From Rubeoparvulum massiliense (lineage in GTDB: Bacteria; Bacillota; Bacilli; Rubeoparvulales; Rubeoparvulaceae): a stretch of 64,000 nucleotides of DNA. This document shows positions 56,301-64,000 of this stretch, one piece after another. Every line of letters begins with the position of its first letter. Within the stretch, counting starts at the first letter, position 1. A program made the position numbers and the translations under genes. The notes beneath the pieces are model-generated. The model was not told the DNA's origin, searched no databases, and saw nothing but the letters and a program-made list of their open reading frames with translations. The DNA lies in contig NZ_CVPE01000003.1 in assembly GCF_001049895.1 (NCBI RefSeq), positions 248,001 to 312,000 of the forward strand, read 5' to 3'.

Positions 56301-56978
56301 TTGAATATATGGGCGTGGATTCGCATCCATGTAGGTTCGAAGATCTCCGATAAAACGGTCACGATCTTTCACAGAGGTAATGACGCCAAAAATATTCTTC
56401 TCCCCATACACTTCCTCATCTCGATAGAAAAGCACTCGCTCTGGATGCTCCTCCCAGTACGGACCAAGCACCTTCTTGATATTTCCTTCTCGATGGACTC
56501 CTACTAAATAATTATCTGAAGTAAATGCTCTAGGAAGGAGAACTGGAATCCCTTTATCAAGATAGAATTGGATAATTTGTTCTGCCTTATATTGAGTGAT
56601 ATCATTACTACCGAAATATGTATTTAGACCGATATTAACCTTTAGTGGATAATAGTTGCCTTTTCCAAACATGATTAAGTCATACTTGCCATTCAATTCT
56701 TCCCGTAAGGCAACAAATTGCTTCATGGAGATAAAGGTGGCTTCTACCTCCTGCTCTCGAAATAGATCCTGATAAAATTGGGTAAGCTGCTCTTCAAGCT
56801 TATTCTGAATGAAATCGATTTGGTCTTTATCATAAATATAGAGCACCTTCGCCGCTGGCAGCCCCGCTCTTGGATCTGACGCATCGGATGCACCATCTGC
56901 AGCCAATGATGGCAAAGCACTAGTACAAACCAAGACTACTGCGATGAAGAGTGAGACGATTTGCCGATAGAATTTCAC
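53400..56978 (-). CDS. Large secreted DUF5057-like protein with Ig-like C-terminus
   Basis: About 1193 residues. Signal peptide at the start (KFYRQIVSLFIAVVLVCTSALPSLAA), then two related alpha/beta modules, each with a LNGKYDLIMFG / LNGNYNMVIFG core followed by a helix and a GIPVLLPRAFTSDNYL / GQSVMFTHDSIYAENW strand; this pattern is what I know as DUF5057. Middle parts are beta-rich. The last 200 residues look like two BIG2-type Ig domains (ITLFQGQSKSISYEI..., LELERGTGRSINYQL...). No catalytic motif was recognised. The GTG at 56978 is preferred: GGAGG lies 9 nt upstream, whereas the ATG at 56987 touches it. It follows a GGDEF gene and converges on the minor pilins, so a role as surface adhesin or pilus partner is inferred. 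Confidence 0.72.
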   Translation of the reverse strand: MKFYRQIVSLFIAVVLVCTSALPSLAADGASDASDPRAGLPAAKVLYIYDKDQIDFIQNKLEEQLTQFYQDLFREQEVEATFISMKQFVALREELNGKYDLIMFGKGNYYPLKVNIGLNTYFGSNDITQYKAEQIIQFYLDKGIPVLLPRAFTSDNYLVGVHREGNIKKVLGPYWEEHPERVLFYRDEEVYGEKNIFGVITSVKDRDRFIGDLRTYMDANPRPYIQLLDNPISYKDSTAHYYSPENEIKFNFSIPNEGKFQPQQLKVKLFIDFNYNHQYEETEAMDEVIVSSNLEELVRNKDGTYTLSYQLPHGYSGLYYWKLNIIDESSQRQDYVENSFRFRDHLTKIKVLQVKKNLDDLDLKADELMAQNLLESEDYQIETDAVTYAEFCESTHEQLNGNYNMVIFGFKDLYNSKENKKPERIPSEVLNSINQYIASGQSVMFTHDSIYAENWLWNPIENDWTKNFRSIIGQTDTWDSMGLNAFFPSTKAIRVNQGLITQYPFLLPEQITVSNTHNQYFQLDLEDPSIIPWFNIDNDSIFKWRDNVYDTWHHYYTYSKGNITFSGSGHLLRWDIYRNVLDPPTEDEQKLLVNTIYRAFMGSNHAPIISVLSPQLNDGNEVSHSPEKTIHLKFRVDDYDFKDHWINKVEVNINHTSQTVGHSLQHKYQKVTKGSTISLDVSPKDLQLTEFPPIVPIRIEAWDQSGAKDQVEFVLVTEPFNLLSSPKQAYLPLNTDKSNQVELSYTIGANRLVNQPFDLKNATFLPMVIKSNELQQYGVNEKIAFKVNEKKNSPQSAEGGASWFWVKTEQKGNNSTYNFASIDFLEALKNGKVELDPSKNNPGADPSGKNDVFINFPSNMDPNAKLIVFVVDDFDLNNNGSNERKLQLRGFAQLGEAEAAKDGNKNFKVQNYTLFPYGDWSFSLQLPEGFEAFERPDWINVQKNDQGDLLEGSLPKDQFSIDPNTLMPNPYTFQFKLKAVNREMILSQPAYPLHAYLKQEGESNFSQPFPEISLIPYRLKQIGPITLFQGQSKSISYEIQPKGCRPGLSFEITGPPVASIHGNYLIGKSPGTTRLIAKTTDGIPLQSGEVHVVGLNSADLELERGTGRSINYQLTNIRDYDQNQLVIGEEWSSSKPDILLVNNKGYAIALREGLADVTLRVMLQDPDNLQVYEYEKKIRVTVVPKKHDDWRY

Positions 56979-57015
56979 TTGAATCATCCTCCCCCAGCCC
57001 CATATTCCTCTTTCA

Positions 57016-57044
57016 ATTATACCAAAATTCCTATTATTCACGAA
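57016..57044 (-). promoter_or_regulatory. Candidate promoter of the DUF5057-like gene
   Basis: Extended -10 TGGTATAAT (TATAAT at 57021-57016) with a weak -35 TTCGTG at 17-bp spacing on the minus strand. Confidence 0.5.
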
Positions 57045-57072
57045 TTTACCACCCCAAAAATGGAGTGGTAAA
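57045..57072 (-). other. Hairpin between the GGDEF gene and the DUF5057-like gene
   Basis: TTTACCACTCC pairs with GGGGTGGTAAA (one G-U) around ATTTTT on the minus strand. It has no T-run, and lies directly before the downstream promoter; attenuator, processing site or operator are all possible. Confidence 0.45.
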
Positions 57073-57130
57073 TAGAGATGATTTCGATTTTTCGCCATAA
57101 TTATCAGGGCCTTTTCTGTAATCAGCGTCC

Positions 57131-58876
57131 TTATCCCTGCTCATACACCGCTACCTTGTTCCGTCCTGCTTGCTTCGCTCCAATATACATAGCACGGTCA
57201 GCATGACGAATGAGACTAAGGGGATCCTCAGCGTGCTGCGGATAGTTAGCAAGTCCCATGCTGACGGTGATCTCTACTTCTTCCATGTTCTCCTCTGATG
57301 TCCCCTCGCATTCTAAGTCATTACAAACCTGAATGTGGCTCTGTTCGATCTTCTCCCGTATGCAGTCAGCAAATTCATATGCCTGATCCACATTATACTC
57401 TGGTAGCACTACCACGAACTCTTCCCCACCATAACGGGCAACAAAGGCATCCTGAAGTTGAAGTGCCTCCACCTCACCTTGCATCAGCTGAGCGATATGT
57501 TGGAGGATTTGATTCCCTGCATAGTGACCATAACGATCATTCACCTGCTTAAAGTGATCGATATCTAACAGAATGAGAGACATAGTGGAATTGGGTGTTA
57601 ATTCTTGGAATAGTAAATATAATTGACGTTCAAAGTAACGATAATTATAAAGACCCGTCATCTCATCCACTTCTGCCCTCTTTCTCGTCTCTTCAAAATG
57701 CTCCGCATTTTTCAAGGCAATGGCTGCTTCAGAAGCTAGGATACCTAAAAGCATCTCATCTCGCTTCGAGTAGACCCCTGCCTCCTGAGTGCTCAGCGTA
57801 AGCACGCCAAATAAATTACGATTAATCAGAAGGGGAAAGGCTACAATTGAAGACTGTGGTTGAAAAAGTAGCGGTTCATGCTCCCAATGAGCCTCCCTTC
57901 TGCTTTTGGTGGTACGGATGATCTCTTGGCGCTCTGCTGCTAACCCACTCAAGCCTTTTCCAATGGGAACAGGTGTCTGCAGGAAGACAGCTTCAACCTC
58001 TGGAGTTACAGCAGGTCCATCGATGGCAACAGGTGCTAAGTGATGCCTCTTCTCATCAACAAGAAAGAGATAGGCAAAATCATATTGAGCCAAACCCTGT
58101 AATGATTGAATCAGTTCCTTTACCACCTCATTTACCTGCAGCTTGGACGTCAGAAATTGTGAGATCTCATTAAGTCTAGATAGACGGTGATTCAGCTCTT
58201 GAAGCTGGTGATAAAGGCGAAAAATATAGGAAAAGGCAAGGATGGGAAAGGCCATATAAAAGAGTGAACCAACACCCATCATTTGATACAATCCATAAAT
58301 GATAAAGCCGATGGGAAAGAGAATGACATAGGTGAGTAACTCCTGCCAAAAATCTTCAGCAAAAAAGTTCTCCATCTTCTCCTTGTTAAGCATGCTCCGT
58401 GCCGACTTCACCAACAAACGATTCAGCAACAGATATGCCAATACATAAAGAATTACGAGGAAAAGATCATGGCTGGTATACGCAATTAAGGGCTTCCCTA
58501 GCTCCCCACCAAGATAGTAATAGAAGAAGCCGGACCCCAGCGATGTATAGAGCAGGATAAGTAGATTGATAGCGATCCGTTCAATAGAAAAAATCCGCAA
58601 CGCAATAAATGCGGAAATATGAGCTAATTGGGTTAAAAATGCCTCTGCGAAAACTCCATATTCAAGGAAAAATGGGAGCGTGATGGCTAGCGACATGGTA
58701 AATGCTTCGCCATGAATGGTGAAAGGAAATAGATTTACCAGAAGATAGAGAAATAGAAAGGCAATAAAGATCAGAAAATGATCTTCCACTTCCATAAAAA
58801 AATGTTCAAGAGTAGCAAAGTTAAAAAACAATAGATATGACCCCAGTAAAGAGGTTATAATAAGCCACCGCTTCAT
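57131..58876 (-). CDS. Membrane-bound GAF-GGDEF diguanylate cyclase
   Basis: A 581-residue protein: about seven hydrophobic segments in residues 5-220 (a MASE-like sensor), a short coiled coil, GAF domain at about 245-390, and GGDEF domain at about 400-578. The catalytic loop is G483-G-E-E-F487 with metal ligand in LLDIDHFKQVND, so it should make c-di-GMP. The product-inhibition RxxD site is missing (LQDA at that position). It is separated from murC by a terminator and lies beside the DUF5057-like and pil genes; PilB there has a c-di-GMP-type N-terminus, suggesting a local signalling link. Confidence 0.9.
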   Translation of the reverse strand: MKRWLIITSLLGSYLLFFNFATLEHFFMEVEDHFLIFIAFLFLYLLVNLFPFTIHGEAFTMSLAITLPFFLEYGVFAEAFLTQLAHISAFIALRIFSIERIAINLLILLYTSLGSGFFYYYLGGELGKPLIAYTSHDLFLVILYVLAYLLLNRLLVKSARSMLNKEKMENFFAEDFWQELLTYVILFPIGFIIYGLYQMMGVGSLFYMAFPILAFSYIFRLYHQLQELNHRLSRLNEISQFLTSKLQVNEVVKELIQSLQGLAQYDFAYLFLVDEKRHHLAPVAIDGPAVTPEVEAVFLQTPVPIGKGLSGLAAERQEIIRTTKSRREAHWEHEPLLFQPQSSIVAFPLLINRNLFGVLTLSTQEAGVYSKRDEMLLGILASEAAIALKNAEHFEETRKRAEVDEMTGLYNYRYFERQLYLLFQELTPNSTMSLILLDIDHFKQVNDRYGHYAGNQILQHIAQLMQGEVEALQLQDAFVARYGGEEFVVVLPEYNVDQAYEFADCIREKIEQSHIQVCNDLECEGTSEENMEEVEITVSMGLANYPQHAEDPLSLIRHADRAMYIGAKQAGRNKVAVYEQG

Positions 58877-58956
58877 CTTATCTTCCCCCCCTCCCTATCG
58901 TGATTCTTATTGCCTATTTCAGTATTTAAAACATGATTCTTTATACCTATGGGACT

Positions 58957-58962
58957 ATTATA
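58957..58962 (-). promoter_or_regulatory. Candidate -10 box of the GGDEF gene promoter
   Basis: A perfect TATAAT preceded by TG on the minus strand, about 80 nt before the start codon and downstream of the murC terminator. No good -35 was found. Confidence 0.4.
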
Positions 58963-59003
58963 CATGGAAATGAGTTTGAATGGAATACATTTACTGGGAT
59001 GGA

Positions 59004-59040
59004 TAAAAAAACGCCCTCTCCCTTAAAGGGAGAAGGCGTT
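59004..59040 (-). terminator. Rho-independent terminator of valS-folC-murC
   Basis: AACGCC..CTCCCTT pairs with AAGGGAG..GGCGTT, followed by TTTTTTTA on the minus strand, 12 nt after the murC stop. Confidence 0.9.
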
Positions 59041-59052
59041 ACACATCTTTTG

Positions 59053-60438
59053 CTATGGTTTTGTATGAGTTACCTGCCGCTTTTCTAGAAGTTGGGTTCC
59101 CACCTTCCAGATATCTGTTGCCCCCATAGTGAGGACAAGATGATGCCCTAAATCCTTATTAAGGAGATATTGTAAAATCTCATCCTTACTTGCTACATAA
59201 TGAACATGCGAATTACTTTTCTCCTTGATTAATTCAGCAAGGCGCTTTGCACTTACACCCTCGATCTGTTTCTCACCTGCTGGTGAATAAATATCTGTGA
59301 TGATCACTTCATCTGCATCAGCAAAGGCCTGACCAAATTGCTCAAAAAGATAGTAAGTACGGGTATAGCGTTGTGGTTGAAAGATCGCTACAATTCGTCG
59401 ACCTGTTCCCTTGGCTGCTTCAAGTGTTGCACGAATCTCCGTTGGATGATGAGCATAATCATCCACAATGAGACAATCATCGATGTCACCGATGATTTGA
59501 AAACGCCGTTTCGCATTGGTAAAATGCTGCATCGCATCAGCAATACAAGAGAAACTCACACCCAGGAACCGTCCCACAGCAATGGCTGCTAGAGCATTGC
59601 TTACATTATGCTTTCCAGGCACCGGCAATGTAATCCGACCTAATGGTTTACCATACTCCAGTAAATCGAAGGAAATGGAGCAGTTCCCCTCTTCAATATT
59701 GATAGCTTGGTAATCCCCTGCACCTTGGCGACCATAAGTGATCACTTCACCGCGGAGTTTCGGGAGCATCTCACGGAGATGGAGATCATCCATGGAGATG
59801 ATGGCCATGCCCCCTTCCCGCACTTGAGAAAGATATTGCTCATAGGCTGCTAATAAATTGCTAAATTGTCCGCCATAATTCTCTAGATGGTCCGCTTCAA
59901 TATTGGTCACAACGGAGAGATAGGGATGATAATGCAAGAATGAACGATCACTTTCATCTGCTTCCGCCACCACATAAGGGCTTTTACCTGCTCGAGCATT
60001 CCCACCTAGTCCAACCACATTGCCGCCGATCAAGAAGGAAGGATCCAACTCAGCATGGGTTAATAAGAAGGCGATCATGGAGGAGGTGGTGGTCTTTCCA
60101 TGGGAGCCTGCTACGGTGATCCCTTTCTTCTCATTAACAAGACGGGCTAACATCTGTGAGCGATGAAAGAGAGGAATTCCTTGTTCCTTTGCTGTGATCA
60201 TTTCCACATTCTCAGAAGGAATACCTGATGAATAGACGACCCAGTCCGCACCATTCACATGCTCAGCTGCATGACCTTGATAGATGGTTACGCCTAATTC
60301 TTGTAATTGCTTGGTTAATTCATTCTGTTGCATATCAGAGCCAGAGACTGTATAGCCTGACTCCACCATGATGCGTGCAACGGCACTCATCCCATATCCT
60401 CCGACTCCAATAAAATGAACATGCTCTTTGACGGACAC
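59053..60438 (-). CDS. murC: UDP-N-acetylmuramate--L-alanine ligase
   Basis: MurC adds L-alanine to UDP-MurNAc, the first amino acid of the peptidoglycan stem. Visible motifs: HFIGVGGYGMS, ATP loop AGSHGKTTTSS, EADESDRSF and DDYAHHPTEI. The GTG at 60438 is used because AAGGAG stands 9 nt before it and the resulting N-terminus fits the family; ATGs at 60456 and 60477 would lie within or overlap the end of folC and lack ribosome sites. Length about 461. It is coupled to folC, which ends at 60456. Confidence 0.95.
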   Translation of the reverse strand: MSVKEHVHFIGVGGYGMSAVARIMVESGYTVSGSDMQQNELTKQLQELGVTIYQGHAAEHVNGADWVVYSSGIPSENVEMITAKEQGIPLFHRSQMLARLVNEKKGITVAGSHGKTTTSSMIAFLLTHAELDPSFLIGGNVVGLGGNARAGKSPYVVAEADESDRSFLHYHPYLSVVTNIEADHLENYGGQFSNLLAAYEQYLSQVREGGMAIISMDDLHLREMLPKLRGEVITYGRQGAGDYQAINIEEGNCSISFDLLEYGKPLGRITLPVPGKHNVSNALAAIAVGRFLGVSFSCIADAMQHFTNAKRRFQIIGDIDDCLIVDDYAHHPTEIRATLEAAKGTGRRIVAIFQPQRYTRTYYLFEQFGQAFADADEVIITDIYSPAGEKQIEGVSAKRLAELIKEKSNSHVHYVASKDEILQYLLNKDLGHHLVLTMGATDIWKVGTQLLEKRQVTHTKP

Positions 60439-60455
60439 GTCCCTCATCTCCTTCA

Positions 60456-61856
60456 TCAGACTTGCTTCTTCAACCATTGACGCACTTCAGAAATAAAATA
60501 AAGTGAGCCAGTAACAATACAGACATCCTCCTTGGACAAGGTAGGAAGCGTAGCTTTCCATGCCTCATGCCAATCAGCAAAGACTTGAATTCGTTCTGGT
60601 GATAAGTACTTCGCTGCATGTTGCCCCAATTCTTCGGCAGAATGTGCCCGCCGATCGGAGAAGCTGGTACAGATTAGTTGATCAGCCATCGGTGCAAGAT
60701 CCTGAAGCACCGCATCGATCTCCTTCCCTTCAATAGCACTATAGATGATAGTAAGTCGCTTATCCTTTAAAGGGATTTTTACTGCTCCTTCTAGCTCCAC
60801 CTCGACTTCTTGAATGGTCTTCGCCAGACTACGTGCTCCTGGTTCATTATGAGCACCATCGAGGATAATGAGTGGGTCCCGTTTCATCACTTCAAAGCGA
60901 CCTGCCCATTTGGTCTTTTTCATGCCCTGACGAATGGTCTTTTCCTCAAGGATGGTGGCATAGTAGCTCTCCAAAACCTCCAGTGCCTTCAGGGCAACTG
61001 CGGCATTCAACTTTTGATGCTCACCAAGTAAGGGTAACTCCACCTGATCCAATTGGTGAAATATAGATCGATATTGTATGGATTGATGAACGCCCATCTC
61101 ATCACCCGCCTGTTTCGGCATGGTGATCGTTGGAGCTTCCACCATCTCAGCAAAAAAATCCTGATTCCACTGATACACCTTCGCCTTTTTCGCTTGAGCC
61201 ACCCGTTCAATCACAGGCCATGCAGGGTCATCTGGAGCAACCCCTGTAATCACAGGAACCCCTGACTTAATAATTCCTGCTTTCTCCTCTGCGATTTTTT
61301 CAATGGTATCGCCCAATATATTTATATGATCCCGACCGATAGTTGTGATAATTGAAATGATGGGAAAAATCACATTGGTGGCATCGAGACGACCACCGAG
61401 TCCTGTTTCCCAAACGACGAAGTAGGGACAGCTAATCTCACGATAGTAGAGGAGTGCTGCTGCCGTAATCACCTCAAATTCAGTGGGGCTACCTAAAGGA
61501 CCTTCTGCACATTTGTCCACCAAAGGCTTGATTCGATTTAATACGGTAACGAGATCCTCATCAAGTATATCTTTACCATTAAATTGAATTCGATTCTGAA
61601 ATCGCTCGATATATGGCGATGTATAGAGACCCACGTCATAACCAGCTTCGTTAAGAACCGTAGCAAGGTATGAAGCAGTTGATCCCTTCCCATTGGTTCC
61701 AGCAATATGAATAAATTTTAGGTGTAATTCTGGATTATCCAGTTCCTTTAAGAGCCATTCCATCCGACGTAATCCTGGCTTAATTCCTAAAGAGACGAGA
61801 CCGTGTACCCAATCGATTGCTTCCTCAGCGGTTTGAAATGTAGCCACTTTAGACAC
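60456..61856 (-). CDS. folC: Folylpolyglutamate synthase / dihydrofolate synthase
   Basis: A 466-residue Mur-ligase-family enzyme that adds glutamate to folates (and often dihydropteroate). Motifs: P-loop HIAGTNGKGSTASYL near 50, TSPYIERFQNRIQ, GLGGRLDATN and ILDGAHNEPGARSL. It lies 32 nt after valS, the same order as in B. subtilis, with no terminator in between. Confidence 0.96.
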   Translation of the reverse strand: MSKVATFQTAEEAIDWVHGLVSLGIKPGLRRMEWLLKELDNPELHLKFIHIAGTNGKGSTASYLATVLNEAGYDVGLYTSPYIERFQNRIQFNGKDILDEDLVTVLNRIKPLVDKCAEGPLGSPTEFEVITAAALLYYREISCPYFVVWETGLGGRLDATNVIFPIISIITTIGRDHINILGDTIEKIAEEKAGIIKSGVPVITGVAPDDPAWPVIERVAQAKKAKVYQWNQDFFAEMVEAPTITMPKQAGDEMGVHQSIQYRSIFHQLDQVELPLLGEHQKLNAAVALKALEVLESYYATILEEKTIRQGMKKTKWAGRFEVMKRDPLIILDGAHNEPGARSLAKTIQEVEVELEGAVKIPLKDKRLTIIYSAIEGKEIDAVLQDLAPMADQLICTSFSDRRAHSAEELGQHAAKYLSPERIQVFADWHEAWKATLPTLSKEDVCIVTGSLYFISEVRQWLKKQV

Positions 61857-61888
61857 TTCCTTTATTTCACCATTTTTGTTTGTGCAAT

Positions 61889-64000
61889 TTACATTTGTAA
61901 TTCTTTAATACGTCCCTTTACTTTTTCACGCTTGATTCGATAATCATTGGCCTTTTCACGCTCTTGTGCGACCACTTGCTCTGGTGCCCGTTCAACGAAT
62001 TGTGGATTGGACAATTTCTTTTCAGCACGAGCCACCTCTTGATTCAAATCGGCCAGTTCCTTTTCTAATCGAGTAATTTCTTGCTCAATATCGATTAAAC
62101 CTGCCAGTGGTAAATAGATATCTGCTCCGGTTACCACAGCTGACATGGCCTTATCAGGTCGTTGAAGAGCAATGTCGATCTTCAGCTCCTCAGGATTGCA
62201 GAAGCGCACAAGATAATCATGATTCAATTCAATATCCTTGGCAAAATGCTCATCCTGTGGCTGTATCCAGAGCTGAATCTCCTTAGACATGGGCACATTC
62301 ACTTCCGCACGAATATTACGAACAGCACGGATGATGGACATGATCACTTCCATTTCCTCTTTCGCTTGAGGATCATTGAATTCAGGCCGTTGTTCTGGCC
62401 ATGACGCCACCGTAATACTCTCACCCTCATGAGGAAGATGCTGCCAAATCTCCTCGGTAATAAAAGGCATCATAGGATGCAAGAGCTTGAGGAGCTTATC
62501 CAGCACATAGACCAATACAGACTTGGTCTGCTGTTTAGCATCCTCCTGATCACCGTAGAGATAGAGCTTCGCTAATTCAATATACCAGTCGCAGAAATCA
62601 TCCCAAATAAAGTTATGAAGAACGCGGCCTACTTCACCAAATTCATACATCTTCATCAAACGATCTACATCCGCAATGGTCTCATTGAGACGGTGAAGAA
62701 TCCAACGATCTGCTGTACGTAATGAACCAGATAGATCCAGATCCTTAAGGGTAAAGCCATCCAAATTCATGAGGACAAAACGGGATGCGTTCCAGATCTT
62801 ATTGGCAAAGTTCCGAGCAGCCTCCACCCGCTCCCAATAGAAGCGTTGGTCATTCCCTGGAGTGCTTCCAGTAGCTAGCATATAGCGCAAGGCATCAGCA
62901 CCATACTGATCAATGACATCCATGGGGTCAATCCCATTACCTAGCGACTTGGACATTTTTCTTCCTTGCGCATCACGGATTAGTCCTGTAATAATCGTCT
63001 CCTTAAAGGGGATCTCCTCCATAAATTCTAGAGAGGTAAAGAGCATCCGCGCTACCCAGAAAAAGATAATATCATGACCTGTTACTAGCACATTGGTAGG
63101 GAAGTACCGTTCTAAATCAGCAGTTTTGTTAGGCCAGCCTAAGGTAGAGAAGGGCCATAGCGCTGAGCTAAACCAAGTATCAAGCACATCGGTATCCTGT
63201 TCGATGTTCGTGCTACCGCAATGAGCACAATGTGTAGCATCCTCACGAGATACAGTAATCTCACCACAATCTGCGCAATGCCAAGCAGGAATGCGGTGTC
63301 CCCACCATAGCTGCCGTGAGATACACCAATCTCGAACATTCTCAATCCAATGAAGATAAATCTTTTCGAAGCGTTCGGGAACAAACTGAACCTTACCTTC
63401 TGTCCGTTGCCGTTCAATGGCACGTTCTGCTAATGGCTGCATCTTCACAAACCACTGCGTAGAGAGATAGGGTTCAACAACTGCCCCACTTCGCTCAGAG
63501 TGACCAACACTATGGAGATGCTCTTCAATTTTAACAAGCAGACCCAGGGTTTGCAGATCCTCAACCACCCGTTTACGACATTCGAAGCGATCAAGGCCTT
63601 GATAGTTGAGCGCATGCTCATTCATAGTTCCTGTCTCATCCATAACCGTAATAGGCTCTAAGTGATGACGGAGACCGATCTCGAAGTCATTAGGGTCGTG
63701 AGCAGGTGTTATTTTCACAGCACCACTACCAAATTCACGATCTACATAATCATCTGCAATGATGGGGATAGCCCGACCTACTAAAGGTAGGATAGCCTTC
63801 TTTCCGATCAGAGCTTGATAGCGTTCATCATCAGGGTGAACAGCAATGGCAATATCACCAAGCATGGTTTCTGGACGGGTAGTGGCAATCTGAATATAGC
63901 CAGATCCATCCTCTAAGGGATACTTGATGTGATAGAGCGCGCCTTGCACCTCTTTATAAATAACCTCAATATCCGATAGGGCTGTACGTGCAGCAGGGTC
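61889..64000 (-). CDS. valS: Valyl-tRNA synthetase, C-terminal 704 residues
   Basis: The reading frame is open to the window edge (codon boundary at 64000; it reads [20 protein letters not shown]), so the N-terminus with the HIGH motif lies outside. Visible: the rest of the CP1 editing domain ([18 protein letters not shown]), zinc-like C-x2-C (CADC, CAHC), [15 protein letters not shown], the KMSKS loop ([14 protein letters not shown]), the anticodon-binding domain and the C-terminal tRNA-arm coiled coil (about the last 65 residues, [19 protein letters not shown]). It charges tRNA-Val with valine. Confidence 0.96.
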   Translation of the reverse strand, partial: DPAARTALSDIEVIYKEVQGALYHIKYPLEDGSGYIQIATTRPETMLGDIAIAVHPDDERYQALIGKKAILPLVGRAIPIIADDYVDREFGSGAVKITPAHDPNDFEIGLRHHLEPITVMDETGTMNEHALNYQGLDRFECRKRVVEDLQTLGLLVKIEEHLHSVGHSERSGAVVEPYLSTQWFVKMQPLAERAIERQRTEGKVQFVPERFEKIYLHWIENVRDWCISRQLWWGHRIPAWHCADCGEITVSREDATHCAHCGSTNIEQDTDVLDTWFSSALWPFSTLGWPNKTADLERYFPTNVLVTGHDIIFFWVARMLFTSLEFMEEIPFKETIITGLIRDAQGRKMSKSLGNGIDPMDVIDQYGADALRYMLATGSTPGNDQRFYWERVEAARNFANKIWNASRFVLMNLDGFTLKDLDLSGSLRTADRWILHRLNETIADVDRLMKMYEFGEVGRVLHNFIWDDFCDWYIELAKLYLYGDQEDAKQQTKSVLVYVLDKLLKLLHPMMPFITEEIWQHLPHEGESITVASWPEQRPEFNDPQAKEEMEVIMSIIRAVRNIRAEVNVPMSKEIQLWIQPQDEHFAKDIELNHDYLVRFCNPEELKIDIALQRPDKAMSAVVTGADIYLPLAGLIDIEQEITRLEKELADLNQEVARAEKKLSNPQFVERAPEQVVAQEREKANDYRIKREKVKGRIKELQM

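Overview
This window is core chromosome from a low/mid-GC, endospore-forming Bacillota (Bacillales-type) bacterium. The evidence is the dense set of sporulation genes (spoVB, a spoIID-type gene, a safA/ysxE pair, spo0B, spoIVFA/spoIVFB, a spoIIB-like gene) embedded in the order seen around the B. subtilis relA-secDF-ruv-obg-minCD-mre-folC-valS chromosome arc. No species can be named from the sequence alone. No rRNA, tRNA, CRISPR array, prophage or insertion sequence was seen. Almost all genes run on the minus strand.

Layout. (1) 1-942: the start of a DMSO-reductase-type molybdoenzyme gene and its TorD/DmsD chaperone, behind an upstream region with repeated palindromic motifs. (2) 1196-9511: dtd, rel, apt, recJ, secF, secD, comN. 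(3) 9604-12413: spoVB (+), a DUF421 membrane protein (-), a YrzE-like membrane protein (+). (4) 12516-20402: yajC, tgt, queA, a large SPOR/SH3-decorated SpoID/LytB protein, ruvB, ruvA, ruvC, yebC. (5) 20494-24473: nadE, a YsxE/CotS-like coat protein, a SafA-like LysM coat protein, obg. (6) 24504-27795: spo0B (frameshifted here), rpmA, prp, rplU with its leader, RNase E/G. (7) 27808-37673: spoIVFB, spoIVFA, rodA, minD, minC, a class B PBP, mreD, mreC, mreB, radC, the cell-shape and division-site cluster. (8) 37876-41085: aspartase and class II fumarase. (9) 41203-42633: a SpoIIB-like SPOR protein. (10) 42879-53335: a complete type IV pilus locus, pilB-T-C-A-D-M-N-O on minus and three minor-pilin genes divergent on plus. 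(11) 53400-58876: a secreted 1.2-kaa DUF5057-like protein and a membrane GAF-GGDEF protein. (12) 59053-64000: murC, folC and the 3' part of valS.

How the parts fit. Compared with the B. subtilis order valS-folC-comC-spoIIB-maf-radC-mreB, the single comC prepilin peptidase position is here occupied by a full type IV pilus locus plus a GGDEF enzyme and a giant secreted protein, and the maf position by aspA-fumC. PilB carries a tandem MshEN-type N-terminus (a c-di-GMP-binding fold) and the neighbouring GGDEF domain keeps its catalytic GGEEF motif, so the locus looks like a self-contained c-di-GMP-controlled pilus module. The other notable anomaly is spo0B, the phosphorelay phosphotransferase, which is split by a one-base frameshift.

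Regulation visible in the sequence: about fourteen stem-loop terminators that divide the window into transcription units, two good sigma-E-like promoters (spoVB, spoIVFA), sigma-A-like promoters at rel, tgt, rplU, aspA and others, and an L21-type leader ahead of rplU.
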